A stretch of DNA of 13,040 nucleotides, taken from the NCBI RefSeq assembly GCF_036391795.1, contig NZ_DASVZH010000090.1:1-13040 (forward strand). Direction: 5' to 3'. The position numbers were made by a program, and so were the translations under genes. Below, one piece after another: positions 1-7,030 of this stretch. Origin of the DNA: Oryzihumus sp036391795. GTDB taxonomy: Bacteria > Actinomycetota > Actinomycetes > Actinomycetales > Dermatophilaceae. Below the pieces are notes generated by a model. That model was not told where the DNA came from, made no database searches, and was given only the letters and a program-made list of their open reading frames with translations. Each line of letters starts with the position of its first letter. Position 1 is the first letter of the stretch.

Positions 1-981
1 TTCGAACAGCTTGCGTCGGGCGAGGTTGGTCGAGCACATGAACGGGCTGCCCGAGCCGGTGTTGCCGACGCAGTAGTTCGTGAAGTGCCCCCCGGCGTAC
101 ACCGAGTCGCCGTCGACCGCCACGCCCTGCACGCCGCCGTCGGTCTGGTAGACGGGGCGCTGGAGCGAGCCGTCGAGGTTCCAGATGACGAAGTGGCCAC
201 CCGAGCCACCCGCGCCGGCGTAGACCCCGCGCTGGTCGGCCGCCAGGGCGATGATCGGGAAGGTCGGCGCCGGGTCGAACGACGGGTCCACGGTCCCCTT
301 GCCGTCGGTCTTGACCGCCGCCAGGTAGGCCGCGGAGCTCGTGCCGCTGATCGCGGTGAACGTGCCGCCGACGTAAACGTCCGCGCCGTCGGACGACATC
401 GCGAGCGCGTTGACGGCGCCTGACGCCTTGGGCTTCCACGTGGTGAGGCTGCCATCCGCGGTGGAGAACGCCGCCAGCTTCCCCCGCGAGGTCCCGTTGA
501 CCGAGGTGAACGTCCCGCCGGCGTACAGCGTCGAGGTCGAGGCGGCCAGCGCCCGCACGGTGTTGCTGACGTTGGGGTTGAACGAGGTCAGCGCCCCGGT
601 GCCGGCGTCGAGGGCTGCCAGGTGGTTGCGGACCGTCGTGCCGATGTGGGTGAAGTCGCCGCCGGCCCACACGGTGCTGCCGCGCACGGCCAGGGCGAGG
701 ACGTTGTTGTCCGCGGACGGTGCCCACGGCAGCACGGTGCAGGTTGCGGTATCGACCGCCGCCAGCCGGTTGCGCACCACCGTGGCGCCCCCCTTGTCCT
801 TGACGTGCGTGAAGCTGCCGGCGAGGTATGCCGTGCCACCGCTGATCGCGATGGCGCTCACCCTGCCGTCGGGCTGGACGCAGGACACGGGGTTGCTGCT
901 GACGGAGGCCTGCGCTGCTGCGGCACCGGCCAGGACCACGGTGGCGGCCAGGGAGGTGGCCAGGACGCTGCGTGTGTTCAT
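1..981 (-). CDS. Secreted repeat beta-propeller protein, partial (C-terminus beyond left edge)
   Basis: An open frame of 327 codons starts at the ATG at 981 and is still open at base 1, so the protein is incomplete here. Residues 1-25 form a Sec signal peptide: MNTR, then a hydrophobic core SVLATSLAATVVLAG and an AAAAQA cleavage-type end. The rest is a series of repeats of about 45-60 residues, each shaped like V-x-A-[IL]-A-hydrophilic-V-[YW]-x-[AG]-G-[SDT]-F-T followed by a R-N-x-LAA-[VL]-D stretch; clear GGxFT or AGSFT copies lie near residues 56, 95, 138, 187 and 290. This is the pattern of delta-60-repeat/kelch-like propeller proteins common in actinobacteria, exported and usually of unknown ligand. 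The last visible part holds cysteines (YCVGN, FMCS). The start has only a weak own ribosome site, but overlaps the stop of a short upstream ORF. It lies downstream of a sugar transferase, so a surface or matrix role is possible; that is inference. Confidence 0.75.
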   Translation of the reverse strand, partial: MNTRSVLATSLAATVVLAGAAAAQASVSSNPVSCVQPDGRVSAIAISGGTAYLAGSFTHVKDKGGATVVRNRLAAVDTATCTVLPWAPSADNNVLALAVRGSTVWAGGDFTHIGTTVRNHLAALDAGTGALTSFNPNVSNTVRALAASTSTLYAGGTFTSVNGTSRGKLAAFSTADGSLTTWKPKASGAVNALAMSSDGADVYVGGTFTAISGTSSAAYLAAVKTDGKGTVDPSFDPAPTFPIIALAADQRGVYAGAGGSGGHFVIWNLDGSLQRPVYQTDGGVQGVAVDGDSVYAGGHFTNYCVGNTGSGSPFMCSTNLARRKLFE

Positions 982-1061
982 CGCGCCACCCCGGTGGGGT
1001 GTGTGGGCAGGACGATGTCGGACGCCGCCTCCGCGGCCGGGTTCGGCGGTGCCGTGAGCAT
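978..1061 (-). CDS. Short upstream ORF (27 aa) translationally coupled to the propeller gene
   Basis: ATG at 1061 is preceded by AAAGGAG with a 4-nt spacer, one of the best ribosome binding sites in the window. The frame reads MLTAPPNPAAEAASD... and ends in VAR, with its TGA overlapping the ATG of the propeller gene (ATGA at 981-978). It has no signal peptide, no cysteine and no family I recognise; it is rich in Ala and Pro. The overlap together with the poor ribosome site of the downstream gene suggests that ribosomes finishing this ORF re-initiate on the propeller gene. It may be a leader or coupling peptide rather than a functional protein. The alternative is that AAAGGAG is fortuitous and the frame is not translated. 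Confidence 0.5.
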   Translation of the reverse strand: MLTAPPNPAAEAASDIVLPTHPTGVAR

Positions 1062-1118
1062 GGCTCTCCTTTGTGCGCTCATGGCGCACCGCGTCGGTCC
1101 GGAAGGCCGCGTCAGCCC

Positions 1119-1132
1119 CCGGGTCGACCCGG
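1119..1132. repeat. 14-bp perfect palindrome after the sugar transferase stop
   Basis: CCGGGTCGACCCGG is perfectly self-complementary and lies 9 bases beyond the sugar transferase stop codon. No T-run follows. It could be a weak terminator or a protein-binding site between the transferase and the short upstream ORF. Confidence 0.3.
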
Positions 1133-1141
1133 TGCCGCCCC

Positions 1142-2716
1142 CTAGTAGGCCCCCGCGCCGCGAACCACGGCGCGCAGCGTGCGGATCAGGATCTGCACGT
1201 CCAGCACGAGCGACCAGTTGTCGACGTACCAGAGATCGAGCCGCAGCGACTCCTCCCAGGACAGGTCACTGCGGCCGCTGACCTGCCACAGCCCGGTCAG
1301 GCCCGGTTGCACCCGCAGGCGTCGGACCGCGTCGGGCTCGTACTTCTCGACCTCCTGCGGCAACGGGGGCCGCGGGCCGACGAGGGACATGTCGCCCCGG
1401 AGCACGTTCAGCAGCTGGGGCAGCTCGTCCAGGGAGTACCGCCGCAGGATCTTGCCCACGCGGGTGACCCGCGGGTCATTGCGCTTCTTGAACAGCACAG
1501 CGTTGGTCTCGTGGCCATCGTTGATCTCGGCGAGCCGGGCCTCGGCATCGGTGACCATCGTGCGGAACTTGAGCATCTCGAAAGGCTCGCCGCGGGCCCC
1601 AACCCGCTTCTGCCGGAACAGGATCGGGCCCGCGGAGTCCAGGTGCACGGCGAGCGCGACCAGCTCGATCGCCGGCAGTGCGGCGACGGCGATGCAGATG
1701 GCCATGGCCCGCTCGACCACGACCTTGACGGCCCGTCGCGCCCCGGACATGACCGGGCGCTCGACGTGCAGCAGCGGGGTGCCGGCCACGGGCCGGATGG
1801 ACAGGCGGGGGCCGGCGACCTCGAGGATCCCGGGCGCCACGACGAGGTCGACGTCGCGCTCCTCCAGGGCCCACGCCAACCGGCGCAGCACCGGGCCGCC
1901 GAGGTCGGGGTGGCTGGCGACGGCGACGACGTCGGCGTCGAAGAGGTCGACGGCGGCCACGGCGTCCTCCGGGCAGCCGAAGACGGTGACGCCCTCCAGC
2001 TCGGGCGCGTCGTCCCAGGCACCGTCGAGGCCCGAAACGCACGCAGCCACAACGGACAGGCCGTGCACCGGCGAGGCGTGGATCTGGCGGATCAGGTCGC
2101 GCGCGGAGTCGGCACGGCCCAGGACGATGGTGCGCTGCATGAACAGCCCGCCACGACGCTGCGCGTGCAGCCAGCGGCGCAAACCCTTGCGTCCCATCAG
2201 CGAGAGCAAGAACAGTGCCGGGAGCACGAGCACGACGTAGCCGCGGGCGATGGTGATCTGGCCCGCGAACGCCACCACCGACACGACCGCCAGCAGGCCG
2301 AGCGCGGCGTCGACGAGCGCGCGGTACTCCTCGGTGCTGACGCCCATGTAGCGGCTCTCGTAGCCGTGCGTGCACGTCACCGCGACGATCCACGCGACCG
2401 GGACGGCCATGCTGAGGAGCACGTAGGCCAGGCGCGGCTCGGCACCGAAGCGCACGACACAACCCAGCACGGCGGCGACGCAGCCGGCGAGCAGGTCCAT
2501 GAGGACGGCGGTGTGCCGGTAGCGGCGCTCCCAGACGCGCGCGCGGACGGTCAGCTGCGGTGGCGCGTCGAGGACGTCGGGCGCGGTGGTCATGGTGGTG
2601 GTGGTGACTGCCGGGGGGAGGGGGTCCGCGGTCGCGACCTGCTGCGGAGGCACGAGCCCGGCGCCGCGCGCGCGCCTGCGCCTGCGGCGGCGGGTCGGGC
2701 GCGCGTAGTCGGTCAT
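1142..2716 (-). CDS. Polyprenyl-phosphate sugar-1-phosphate transferase (initiating exopolysaccharide glycosyltransferase)
   Basis: The 524-residue product belongs to the WbaP/CpsE/WcaJ-type family that moves a sugar-1-phosphate from a nucleotide sugar to undecaprenyl phosphate at the membrane, the first step of capsule or exopolysaccharide units. A basic N-terminus (RRRRRRR near 9-15) leads to four membrane segments (about 68-90, 95-115, 131-152, 158-175). A Rossmann-like CoA-binding fold follows (RTIVLGRADSARD from 195), then a fifth membrane helix (336-358), then the catalytic PF02397 domain. Its signatures are LFRQKRVG (366-373), FEMLKFRTM (379-387), SLDELPQLLNV (428-438), SLVGPRPPLP (444-453) and QPGLTGLWQVSGRS (470-483). 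The start at 2716 is chosen because AAGGCGG lies just upstream and the basic N-terminus begins there; an upstream in-frame extension to 2902 has non-coding character. The sugar donor cannot be read from the sequence. No other polysaccharide gene is visible, so any cluster would extend left. Confidence 0.9.
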   Translation of the reverse strand: MTDYARPTRRRRRRRARGAGLVPPQQVATADPLPPAVTTTTMTTAPDVLDAPPQLTVRARVWERRYRHTAVLMDLLAGCVAAVLGCVVRFGAEPRLAYVLLSMAVPVAWIVAVTCTHGYESRYMGVSTEEYRALVDAALGLLAVVSVVAFAGQITIARGYVVLVLPALFLLSLMGRKGLRRWLHAQRRGGLFMQRTIVLGRADSARDLIRQIHASPVHGLSVVAACVSGLDGAWDDAPELEGVTVFGCPEDAVAAVDLFDADVVAVASHPDLGGPVLRRLAWALEERDVDLVVAPGILEVAGPRLSIRPVAGTPLLHVERPVMSGARRAVKVVVERAMAICIAVAALPAIELVALAVHLDSAGPILFRQKRVGARGEPFEMLKFRTMVTDAEARLAEINDGHETNAVLFKKRNDPRVTRVGKILRRYSLDELPQLLNVLRGDMSLVGPRPPLPQEVEKYEPDAVRRLRVQPGLTGLWQVSGRSDLSWEESLRLDLWYVDNWSLVLDVQILIRTLRAVVRGAGAY

Positions 2717-2760
2717 CTGCGGTCCGCCTTCCCACCCCACCCTGCATGGAAGGACCGTGC

Positions 2761-2798
2761 ACCGGCGAGCGGGAGAGGCATGGTCGGAACTCGCCGGT
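2761..2798. promoter_or_regulatory. 9-bp inverted repeat in the leader of the sugar transferase gene
   Basis: ACCGGCGAG at 2761-2769 and its exact complement CTCGCCGGT at 2790-2798 are separated by 20 bases and lie 45-82 bases upstream of the transferase start. The layout suits a dimeric regulator operator or an mRNA hairpin with a wide loop. No convincing -35/-10 pair was found beside it. The whole 222-base gap (2717-2938) is less GC-rich than the genes. Confidence 0.35.
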
Positions 2799-2912
2799 CC
2801 AACCACGGTGCCGCACAATCGAATTCGGACGATCGCCCTGCTGGACGAGCGGCGTTGCGCTGTTGGCAGGAGCGCAAAGCTCATGCAAACGTATGGAGCC
2901 ACGCTGCGTAGC

Positions 2913-2933
2913 GGCCGCCTCGGCTCGGCGGCC
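2913..2933 (-). terminator. GC hairpin just after pth
   Basis: GGCCGCC (2913-2919) and GGCGGCC (2927-2933) can pair around a 7-nt loop, starting 6 bases beyond the pth stop in the direction of transcription. It has no U-tract, as is usual in actinobacterial terminators. It would separate pth from the sugar transferase transcript. Confidence 0.5.
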
Positions 2934-2938
2934 TCGGT

Positions 2939-3529
2939 TCAGCGCGAGTGGAAGACCTGCTGGGTCGCCTCGAGCCCGTCGGTGACCAGCTTCTCGACGG
3001 CGTCGGCGCTGTCGCCGAGCAGGAACGGCAGCTCGGTGCGCTCGGTGCCGGAGAAGTCCTTGAGGACAAAGGCCGCTGCGTCCATGCGGCCGGGCGGGCG
3101 GCCGATGCCGACCCGGACGCGCAGGTATTCACGGCTGCCGACCGACTTGGTGATCGACTTCAGCCCGTTGTGGCCGCCCTCGCCGCCACCGCGCTTGAGA
3201 CGCACGTCGGCGAAGGGGATGTCGAGCTCGTCGTGGACGACGACGAGACGCTCGACGGGGATCTTGAAGAACGACAGCAGCCCGGCCACCGGACCACCGG
3301 ACTCGTTCATGTACGACAGCGGCCGGGCGATGACCGCCTTCGGCCCGGGAGCCCCGTCCGGCAGCGTGCCGATGCGGATCTCGGACGCGGCCGCCCGCGC
3401 CTTGTGCGACCGCAGGGTCGCACCGGCGCGGGCGGCCAGTTCGTCGATGACCATGGCGCCGACGTTGTGCCGGTTACCGGCATAGGACGGACCGGGGTTG
3501 CCGAGTCCGACGATGAGCCAGGTGTCCAT
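2939..3529 (-). CDS. pth: Peptidyl-tRNA hydrolase
   Basis: The 196-residue product releases tRNA from prematurely dropped peptidyl-tRNAs by cutting the ester bond, in the cytoplasm. It opens with WLIVGLGNPGPSYAGNRHNVG, the family signature. The residues matching the E. coli catalytic set are all present: N11, H21, N75 in SYMNES, D100 in VVHDELD and N121 in GGHNGLKS. Length is normal for bacterial Pth. It follows rplY by 55 bases, the usual actinobacterial arrangement, but a 24-bp palindrome lies between. No Shine-Dalgarno-like sequence precedes the ATG (the bases before it are GCATCTCCC). That suggests non-canonical initiation or a leaderless message; a CATACT box lies 9 bases before the start. 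Confidence 0.96.
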   Translation of the reverse strand: MDTWLIVGLGNPGPSYAGNRHNVGAMVIDELAARAGATLRSHKARAAASEIRIGTLPDGAPGPKAVIARPLSYMNESGGPVAGLLSFFKIPVERLVVVHDELDIPFADVRLKRGGGEGGHNGLKSITKSVGSREYLRVRVGIGRPPGRMDAAAFVLKDFSGTERTELPFLLGDSADAVEKLVTDGLEATQQVFHSR

Positions 3530-3539
3530 GGGAGATGCA

Positions 3540-3549
3540 GTATGCCGTG
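3540..3549 (+). repeat. Copy of the recurrent word GTATGCCGTG beside the rplY-pth palindrome
   Basis: GTATGCCGTG sits directly next to the 24-bp palindrome. The same bases on the minus strand contain the CATACT box (3544-3539) located 9 bases before the pth start. Confidence 0.6.
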
Positions 3550-3550
3550 T

Positions 3551-3574
3551 GGCCCGGGGCGCGCGCCCCGGGCC
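3551..3574. terminator. 24-bp perfect palindrome between rplY and pth
   Basis: GGCCCGGGGC at 3551-3560 pairs with GCCCCGGGCC at 3565-3574 around GCGC, which is itself self-complementary, giving a perfect 24-bp palindrome. It begins 10 bases after the rplY stop and ends 21 bases before the pth start. It should act as a terminator or attenuator for rplY, and because it is symmetric it works on either strand. The recurrent word GTATGCCGTG abuts it at 3540-3549. Confidence 0.6.
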
Positions 3575-3584
3575 GTGCAGCGGC

Positions 3585-4262
3585 TCAGGCCTCGTCGGAG
3601 CCCTCGGCGGCAGCCTCGGTCTCGCCCTCGGCAGCGGCCTCGCCCTCGGCGGCCTCGCCGGCCTCCTCGTGCTCGATGCCGGCCTCGGCCTCGGCCTCGG
3701 CGAGCTCGGCCTCGAGCGCCTCGGCGGTGATGGCCTGGCTGATGTTGACGATGAGATGCTCGGCGTCGGTGACCAGCGACGTGCCCTGCGGCAGGGTCAG
3801 GTCGGAGGCGTGGATCTGGGTGCCGGCCTGGGCGCCCTCGACCGAGACCTCGATGCTCTCCGGCAGGTGCGTGGCCTCGGCCTCGAGCTGCACGGTCTGC
3901 TGCTCGACGGTCACGACGGTCTCCGGGGCGGCGTCGCCGGTCACGTGGACCTGCACGTCGACGGTGACCTTCTCGCCCTTCTTCACCACGACGAGGTCGA
4001 CGTGGTCGATGACCGGCTTGATGGCGTCACGCTGGACGTCCTTGGCCAGGGCCAGGTGGTCCTTGCCGTCGATCTCGATGGTCAGCAGCGCGTTGGCGTG
4101 CTTGAGCGCCATCATCGTGTCGTGGCCCGGAAGGGTGATGTGCAGCGGCTCGGTGCCGTGGCCGTACATCACGGCGGGGATCTGGTGGGCGCGGCGGATG
4201 CGGCGGGCGGCACCCTTGCCGAACTCGGTGCGGGTCTCGGCGACGAGCTTGATCTCGGACAC
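3585..4262 (-). CDS. rplY: 50S ribosomal protein L25, CTC/TL5 type
   Basis: The 225-residue product binds 5S rRNA in the large ribosomal subunit. The N-terminal L25 domain (about 1-95) has the typical opening with TRTEFGKGAARRIRR and IPAVMYGHGTEP. A C-terminal beta domain of the CTC/TL5 type follows (about 98-175, with LPESIEVSVEGAQAGTQIHA and LPQGTSLV). Residues from about 178 to the end are an acidic Ala/Glu tail carrying little else, encoded by a run of GCCTCGGC-like hexamers. The start is a GTG at 4262, with AGGAG 8 bases upstream; no ATG gives a full domain. It is preceded by a long leader of about 230 nt and followed by a palindrome before pth. The pairing with pth is the common actinobacterial translation block. 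Confidence 0.95.
   Translation of the reverse strand: MSEIKLVAETRTEFGKGAARRIRRAHQIPAVMYGHGTEPLHITLPGHDTMMALKHANALLTIEIDGKDHLALAKDVQRDAIKPVIDHVDLVVVKKGEKVTVDVQVHVTGDAAPETVVTVEQQTVQLEAEATHLPESIEVSVEGAQAGTQIHASDLTLPQGTSLVTDAEHLIVNISQAITAEALEAELAEAEAEAGIEHEEAGEAAEGEAAAEGETEAAAEGSDEA
3597..3725. repeat. Low-complexity CTCGGC-type repeats coding the acidic tail of L25
   Basis: Degenerate tandem copies of (G)CCTCGGC on the plus strand, for example three in a row near 3681-3700, encode the Ala/Glu tail of L25 on the minus strand. Such tracts are prone to length change by slippage. Confidence 0.6.
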
Positions 4263-4498
4263 GATGTCTCTCCTGTGCTTGCTTCACGGTCGCGCACGGG
4301 CCGGATGAGGGCGGCACGCGCACGGTGGGTGGTGTTCTGGTGTGCGGTGGGCCTCGACGCGGGGCGCGGCACGACGCGGGTGAACCGGCGCGTGCGGGCG
4401 CGAGACAGACGTCCAGCACCACCGCGTCGATCACGGACTGCTTCACGGGCTCTGGTTCGCACCAGCCCTGCAGCGTCCCTCGCCGAGGCAACCTCGCG
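4263..4498 (-). promoter_or_regulatory. Long 5' leader of rplY, with a GNRA-type hairpin
   Basis: If transcription starts just after the TAGAAT box at 4504-4499, the rplY message has about 230 nt before its GTG. Near its 5' part, CTGGT-GCGA-ACCAG (4465-4452, minus strand) forms a perfect 5-bp stem with a GCGA tetraloop, extended by GGG/CCC with a 2-nt bulge (4468-4447). No convincing ORF fills the leader. It could be a cis-acting RNA, perhaps for ribosomal protein autoregulation; that is inference, and I do not recognise a named family. Confidence 0.35.
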
Positions 4499-4504
4499 AT
4501 TCTA
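4499..4504 (-). promoter_or_regulatory. Candidate -10 box for rplY
   Basis: TAGAAT on the minus strand matches the TANNNT -10 consensus of actinobacterial housekeeping sigma factors and is one of very few such boxes in this GC-rich gap. It lies just downstream of the prs terminator. A -35 is not clear; TTCCGT lies 18 bases upstream. Confidence 0.45.
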
Positions 4505-4528
4505 GGCGACGCGCGGCGGGATACGGAA

Positions 4529-4554
4529 ATCGGCGGGGCGGCTGCCCCGCCGAT
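4529..4554 (-). terminator. Terminator of the glmU-prs operon
   Basis: ATCGGCGGGGC (4529-4539) and GCCCCGCCGAT (4544-4554) form a perfect 11-bp stem with a 4-nt loop, beginning 29 bases after the prs stop. In the minus direction it is followed by TTCCGTAT, a short T-containing stretch. This is the clearest intrinsic-type terminator of the minus-strand block. Confidence 0.75.
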
Positions 4555-4583
4555 CTCCACGCACGTGGGTGGCCCTGTGCTGG

Positions 4584-5564
4584 TCAGGCCTTGCCGTCGA
4601 ACAGCTTGGTGACCGAGCCGTCCTCGAAGACCTCGCGGATGGCCTGGCTGATCAGCGGTGCGATCGACAGCTCGGTGAGCTTGTCGAAGTGGCGCTCGGC
4701 GGCGATGGGCAGGGTGTTGGTCACGATGACCTCGCGCACCGCGCAGTTCTTGAGCCGGTCCACGGCCGGACCGGACAGGATCGCGTGGGTCGCGGCGATG
4801 ATGACGTCGGAGGCGCCGTCGGCGATGAGCGCGTCGGCCGCCTTGGTGATCGTGCCGGCGGTGTCGATCATGTCGTCGACGAGGATGCAGGTGCGGCCCT
4901 TGACCTCACCGACAACCCGGTTGGCCACCGTCTCGTTGGGACGGGTGATGTCGCGGGTCTTGTGGATGAACGCCAGCGGGGCCCCGCCGAGGCGGTCGGA
5001 CCACTGCTCGGCGACCTTGATCCGCCCGGCGTCCGGGGAGACCACCGCGAGCTGCTCGCGGCCGTACTTCTGGCGCACGTAGTCGGACAGGATCGGCAGT
5101 GCCATGAGGTGGTCGACCGGGCCGTCGAAGAAGCCCTGGATCTGGCTGGTGTGCAGGTCGACGCAGATGAGCCGGTCGGCGCCGGCCGTCCTGAACAGGT
5201 CGGCCATGAGGCGGGCGGAGATCGGCTCGCGGCCGCGGTGCTTCTTGTCCTGGCGGGCGTAGCCGTAGAACGGCATGACCACGGTGATCCGCTTGGCCGA
5301 GGCGCGCTTGAGCGCGTCGACCATGATCAGGTGCTCCATGATCCACTCGTTCACCGGCGCCGTGTGGCTCTGGATGACGAAGGCGTCGGAGCCGCGGACC
5401 GACTCCTCGTAGCGGACGTAGATCTCGCTGTTGGCGAACTCGTAGGCCTGCATGGGCACGAGGTCGGTGCCGAGCTGGTAGGCGACCTCCTCCGCGAGCT
5501 GGCGGTGGGCCCGACCGGAGAAGACCATGAGGTTCTTCTCGGTGGTGCGCTTCAGACCGGTCAT
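4584..5564 (-). CDS. prs: Ribose-phosphate pyrophosphokinase (PRPP synthetase)
   Basis: The 326-residue product makes 5-phosphoribosyl 1-pyrophosphate from ribose 5-phosphate and ATP, feeding purine, pyrimidine, His, Trp and NAD synthesis and, in some actinobacteria, decaprenyl-phosphoribose. It shows the class I signatures: NSEIYVRYEESVRGSD (45-60), the ATP loop FYGYARQDKKHRGREPIS (99-116), LICVDLHTSQIQGFF with H138, VVSPDAGRIKVAEQW (174-188), and the PRPP loop CILVDDMIDTAGTI (226-239). Length is normal. The ATG at 5564 shares ATGA with the glmU stop, so the two are translationally coupled; only a weak GAAGGG precedes it. The open frame continues upstream to about 7091 but that extension is out-of-frame glmU sequence. 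Confidence 0.97.
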   Translation of the reverse strand: MTGLKRTTEKNLMVFSGRAHRQLAEEVAYQLGTDLVPMQAYEFANSEIYVRYEESVRGSDAFVIQSHTAPVNEWIMEHLIMVDALKRASAKRITVVMPFYGYARQDKKHRGREPISARLMADLFRTAGADRLICVDLHTSQIQGFFDGPVDHLMALPILSDYVRQKYGREQLAVVSPDAGRIKVAEQWSDRLGGAPLAFIHKTRDITRPNETVANRVVGEVKGRTCILVDDMIDTAGTITKAADALIADGASDVIIAATHAILSGPAVDRLKNCAVREVIVTNTLPIAAERHFDKLTELSIAPLISQAIREVFEDGSVTKLFDGKA

Positions 5565-7030
5565 GAGGCAGGGGTCCCTTCGGGGGCGTCGGGGCGGTCG
5601 GTCGGGCTGGTGGCCGCCTCGGCGGCGTCTGCGGTGCGGGTGCCGGCGCGGGCCCGGGCGACCCACCCGGCGATGTTGCGCTGCCGGCCGCGGGCGACGG
5701 CGAGCTCGCCGGGCTCGACGTCGACGGTGACGGCCGAGCCGGCCGCGACGTAGCTGCCCGCGGCGATCGTGCGGGGGGCGACGATGACCGAGTTGGACCC
5801 GACGAAGCTGTGGTCCCCGACCACGGTGGGGTACTTCTTGACCCCGTCGTAGTTGGCGAAGATCGTGCCGGCCCCGATGTTGGCGCCGGCACCGATCGTG
5901 GCGTCGCCGGCGTAGGTCAGGTGCGGCACCTTGCCGCCCTCGCCGATCGTGGTGTTCTTCGTCTCGACGAAGGTGCCGATCTTGCCCTTGGTGCCGAGCT
6001 CGGTGCCGGGGCGCAGGTAGGCGAACGGCCCGACGCTGGCCCCCTCGCCGATCACCGCGAGCGAGCCGTGGGTGCGCACGACGCTGGCGCCGTCGCGGAC
6101 CTCCACGTCCTCCAGGGTGGTGTCCGGGCCGAGCGTGACGCCGGAGCCGATCGTGGTCGCGCCCTTGAGCTGGGTGCCGGGCTGGATCACGGTGTCGCGG
6201 CCGATGGTGACGTCGGCGTCCACCCACGTGCTGGCCGGGTCGACGACCGTGACACCCTCGCGCATCCACCCCTCGAGGATGCGGCGGTTGAGCTCGGCGC
6301 CGAGCCGGGCGAGCTGCACGCGGTCGTTGACGCCCTCGGTCTGCCACAGGTCGGCGACGAGGTGCGCGCTGACCTTCAGACCCTCGCGCCGGGCGATGGC
6401 GAGCACGTCGGTGAGGTACTTCTCGCCCTGGGCGTTGTCGGTGCCCACCTCGGCGAGCGCCTTGCGCAGCACGGTGGCGTCGAAGGCGTAGAGGCCGGAG
6501 TTGATCTCCGTGATCGCCCGCTGCTCGTCCGTGGCGTCCTTCTGCTCGACGATGCCGGCGACCTCGCCGTGCTCGTCGCGCAGGATGCGGCCGTAGCCGT
6601 GCGGGTCCTCCAGCGTCGCCGTGATCACGGTGGCCGCGCTGCCACTGGCGTGGTGGGCCTCGATCAGGTCGTGCAGCGTGGCCGCGGTCAGCAGCGGCAC
6701 GTCGCCGTAGGTCACCAGCACGGTGCCCTCGAGCTCGGACGGCAGCAGGTCCAGGGCGCACTCGGTGGCCCGGCCGGTGCCCGGCACCTCGTCCTGGTCG
6801 GCGATGACCGCCGCCGGGTCGACCTCGGCCACGTGGGCGGCGACGCGGTCCCGCTCGTGGCGGACGACCACCGCGAGGTGCTCGGGGTCGGCGCCGCGGG
6901 CGGCGGCGATGGCGTGACCCAAGAGGGTCCGCCCTGCGATGGGGTGCAACACCTTGGGGGTGGCCGACTTCATGCGGGTGCCTTCGCCTGCGGCGAGGAC
7001 GATGACGGCAGCCGGGCGGGAGGTAGTCAC
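5561..7030 (-). CDS. glmU: Bifunctional N-acetylglucosamine-1-phosphate uridyltransferase / glucosamine-1-phosphate acetyltransferase
   Basis: The 489-residue enzyme makes UDP-GlcNAc from GlcN-1-P, acetyl-CoA and UTP in the cytoplasm, for peptidoglycan and other glycans. The N-terminal pyrophosphorylase domain has VIVLAAGEGTRMKS (9-22) with K26, GTGRATE (84-90) and the metal-binding TYGD (107-110). The C-terminal left-handed beta-helix of hexapeptide repeats starts near residue 255; the acetyltransferase signature is KVPHLTYAGDA, with catalytic-type H370. A hydrophilic Ala/Thr/Pro tail follows, as in mycobacterial GlmU. I choose GTG at 7030 because GGAG lies 9 bases upstream and the conserved core begins eight codons later. 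An in-frame ATG at 7105 would add 25 unconserved residues and lies on the promoter box itself. The stop overlaps the prs start. Confidence 0.96.
   Translation of the reverse strand: MTTSRPAAVIVLAAGEGTRMKSATPKVLHPIAGRTLLGHAIAAARGADPEHLAVVVRHERDRVAAHVAEVDPAAVIADQDEVPGTGRATECALDLLPSELEGTVLVTYGDVPLLTAATLHDLIEAHHASGSAATVITATLEDPHGYGRILRDEHGEVAGIVEQKDATDEQRAITEINSGLYAFDATVLRKALAEVGTDNAQGEKYLTDVLAIARREGLKVSAHLVADLWQTEGVNDRVQLARLGAELNRRILEGWMREGVTVVDPASTWVDADVTIGRDTVIQPGTQLKGATTIGSGVTLGPDTTLEDVEVRDGASVVRTHGSLAVIGEGASVGPFAYLRPGTELGTKGKIGTFVETKNTTIGEGGKVPHLTYAGDATIGAGANIGAGTIFANYDGVKKYPTVVGDHSFVGSNSVIVAPRTIAAGSYVAAGSAVTVDVEPGELAVARGRQRNIAGWVARARAGTRTADAAEAATSPTDRPDAPEGTPAS

Noticed and set aside
2061..2769. 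Exact 15-bp direct repeat CCGTGCACCGGCGAG at 2061-2075 and 2755-2769
   Set aside because: In DNA this GC-rich, a 15-base match over 13 kb is expected by chance about once or more; one copy is in coding sequence.
1073..2911. Long plus-strand open frame (612 codons) opposite the sugar transferase
   Set aside because: Composition is His/Arg/Gln-rich with no domain, and the minus frame has complete sugar transferase motifs; it is a GC-bias shadow.
3585..3760. Tandem CTCGGC tract as a mobile or intergenic repeat
   Set aside because: It lies inside the L25 gene and simply encodes the Ala/Glu tail.
4027..4560. Minus-strand open frames of 97-177 codons across the prs-rplY gap
   Set aside because: They run through the prs hairpin terminator and into L25 out of frame, with no start signal or domain; they are random open frames.
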